A stretch of DNA of 7,028 nucleotides from JBAXXL01 sp038206725. GTDB taxonomy: Bacteria > Bacteroidota > Ignavibacteria > Kapaibacteriales > UBA2268. The position numbers and the translations under genes were made by a program. Below, piece after piece: positions 5,661 through 7,028 of the stretch (its first letter is position 1; every line of letters begins with the position of its first letter). The DNA lies in contig JBBRAO010000068.1 in the NCBI GenBank assembly GCA_038206725.1, forward strand, positions 1 through 7,028, read 5' to 3'. Below the pieces are notes generated by a model. It did no database searches. It was not told where the DNA came from and worked only from the letters and a program-made list of their open reading frames with translations.

Positions 5661-7028
5661 GTATTGCTATTTATAACGATTCCTTCACTTGCTCATTGCG
5701 AAGTTTTATGGGAAAAGGAATTTGCACCAGTAAATTTTGTTTATCCACAAGTTTCTGAAAAATTATATGAAAGTGATAATTCATATATTATTTTTTATTA
5801 TGGTTATGATAAAGAGTCAGTTAAGATTGTTAATGGGAAAGTAACCGGTAATAGATACCCATCGCTTTTGAAAATAGATGAAAATGGAAATACAATTTAT
5901 CAAAATGAGACAATTATTCCAATGATTGATTCATTAAGGGATGCCGGGTTAACGATGAGTTATCAAGTTAGAGCTTACAAATACTCTGGAAACGAATTGC
6001 TTTTCGATATTCCACAACAGTCTGGTTTAGACAGAGGTCCTAATTATTACAGTTTTTCAAATATTGACGGTAGTCTAATTAAAATTGTGGGAACAGGAGT
6101 AAATAATTATTTTTGGCATCAGTCGTATATCCACTCCTTTTTCATCAATACCGAAGAATTTGTTTTGGGTGCTCCTTTACTATTACCCGGTGATCCAGGC
6201 TGTATTGAGGTTTATAGCATTATTGCCGATGAAAATAATAATATATTTAAATACAGAATAGGATTAAATATGGATGTTTTTAAAGATTCTGTTGAAAAAG
6301 AAACTTCTGCGATGGATTTTCTTATGCTTGATGATCATAATATTATTGTTAAATATTTCGGAAAAAATGAGAAAACTATTTTAGTAAAATATAGTTATGA
6401 AAAATCCGCAGCGGATAATCTGCCTATCGGTGCAACTATTACCGCTGATTTGGTATGGTATTCTATCTATTCTCCAGGAAGTTACAAAAATATTTTATAT
6501 CAGGGTAATGGTAATTTGCTTACTTTTTTCGGTAATAAGAGTATGGTTGAGCTAGGTGTCGACGGTGAAGTTATTTTTAATAAAGTGATTTTTGATAACG
6601 CCAAATATAAAAATTATACAATAACTAGTTTTATGCCTTTGAAATATCATACCGGTTATTATGCCTTTTGGGGTTATTATATTGAAAATAATGAAAGAAA
6701 TTTTGCGGTTCTCATCACCAACAGCGATTGGAATGTAGTTGACACTATTCAATGGGATTATAATGGTAAAAGTAATTCCATTACAGATATTAAAGAAAAA
6801 GAAAACGGGAATTTGATTGTTTTGGGGAACAGCCTTTACACAAGTCAAGTTTCAGCTTATTACGTATCATATTATGCTGAAATTCGTCCAAATTATGTAA
6901 GTGTTAAAGACCAAGCGGATAATGAACAAATTGAGGTTTCACCTAATCCGGCGGGTGATTTTATAACAATAACTTTGAAACCAACGAACGGTTTCAAACC
7001 TTCGGAAGGTTCAGAAATCCATATCTAT
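5652..7028 (+). CDS. Secreted T9SS-type protein lacking its start codon; runs off the right edge
   Basis: The frame is open without a stop for 459 codons to the window end. It starts inside a signal peptide core (LTLVLLFITIPSLAHC), which should be cleaved near the cysteine, followed by EVLWEKEFAP. No ATG occurs before 5922, about 90 codons in. The only common start codon in the signal region is a TTG at 5664, which would leave a signal of about ten residues with no basic end and no ribosome binding site. The mature part is beta-rich, with patterns such as SLLKIDENGNTIYQN and MVELGVDGEVIFNKV, similar in style to the 509-residue protein at 1683-3212. From about 6918 a type A sorting domain begins (IEVSPNPAGDFITITL, then GFKPSEGSEIHIY) and is cut by the window edge. 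The coding region is otherwise intact, so loss of the start looks recent. If it is not translated from a non-standard start or by a -1 shift from the RCC1 frame, it is a pseudogene. Confidence 0.65.
6974..7011 (+). repeat. Overlapping inverted repeats inside the sorting-domain coding sequence
   Basis: TTTGAAACC (6974-6982) and GGTTTCAAA (6990-6998) form a perfect 9-bp inverted repeat around AACGAAC. Overlapping its end, AACCTTC (6997-7003) and GAAGGTT (7005-7011) form a perfect 7-bp inverted repeat around a single G. GGTTTCAAACC (6990-7000) is also palindromic. Both lie in codons for the variable loop of the CTD (LKPTNGFKPSEG). The role is unknown. Confidence 0.6.

Noticed and set aside
6552..6848. 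Minus-strand open frame of 98 codons
   Set aside because: It is antisense to the long + strand frame that continues into a recognisable sorting domain, with no start signal or known domain.

Overview
The window is AT-rich, and every protein that can be read from it looks exported. Most proteins begin with a Sec-type signal peptide, and several end in a Por/type IX secretion system (T9SS) type A C-terminal sorting domain (CTD). T9SS is confined to the Bacteroidota/FCB lineage, so the host is almost certainly a member of that group. The right-edge CTD ('SPNPAGDFITITL' followed by 'GFKPSEGSEI') resembles sorting domains I recall from Candidatus Kapabacteria-like genomes. That finer placement is memory-based and tentative. 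All four genes with a visible end stop at TAA, and several starts carry a GGAG or AAAGG Shine-Dalgarno about 6 nt upstream. All genes are on the + strand.

Layout. Positions 1-171 hold no gene I can defend, only a small hairpin at the left edge that may belong to a short intergenic repeat. Positions 172-1615 are a tight two-gene unit: a secreted 18-cysteine protein of unknown function, then one base later a very small T9SS cargo with two Asp-box-like motifs and a CTD. A perfect 14-bp stem-loop followed by a T tract (1622-1660) terminates this unit. Positions 1683-3212 encode a 509-residue secreted protein with a divergent CTD. Positions 3306-3693 hold decayed gene remains: a lipoprotein start interrupted by an in-frame TGA, then the tail of a T9SS CTD in another frame. 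Positions 3760-5655 encode a secreted seven-bladed RCC1-like propeller with Fn3-like domains. It stops in the middle of its last Fn3-like domain and has no CTD. From about 5652 to the right edge an open frame encodes another T9SS-type secreted protein whose signal peptide lacks its start codon.

The most notable structural point is the junction at about 5640-5660. The end of one T9SS-cargo gene is missing and is joined directly to the beginning of another gene that lacks its initiator. This looks like a deletion, possibly at an AAATAT-type microhomology, or an assembly chimera. Together with the broken gene at 3306-3693, it suggests a region where secreted-protein genes are gained, fused and lost. 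No enzyme, pathway, RNA gene, CRISPR array, transposase or defence system is recognisable. The proteins probably act at or outside the outer membrane, but no substrate can be assigned. I see no convincing evidence of a new multi-gene system. The best candidate for unexplained biology is the cysteine-rich protein with its mini-cargo partner.
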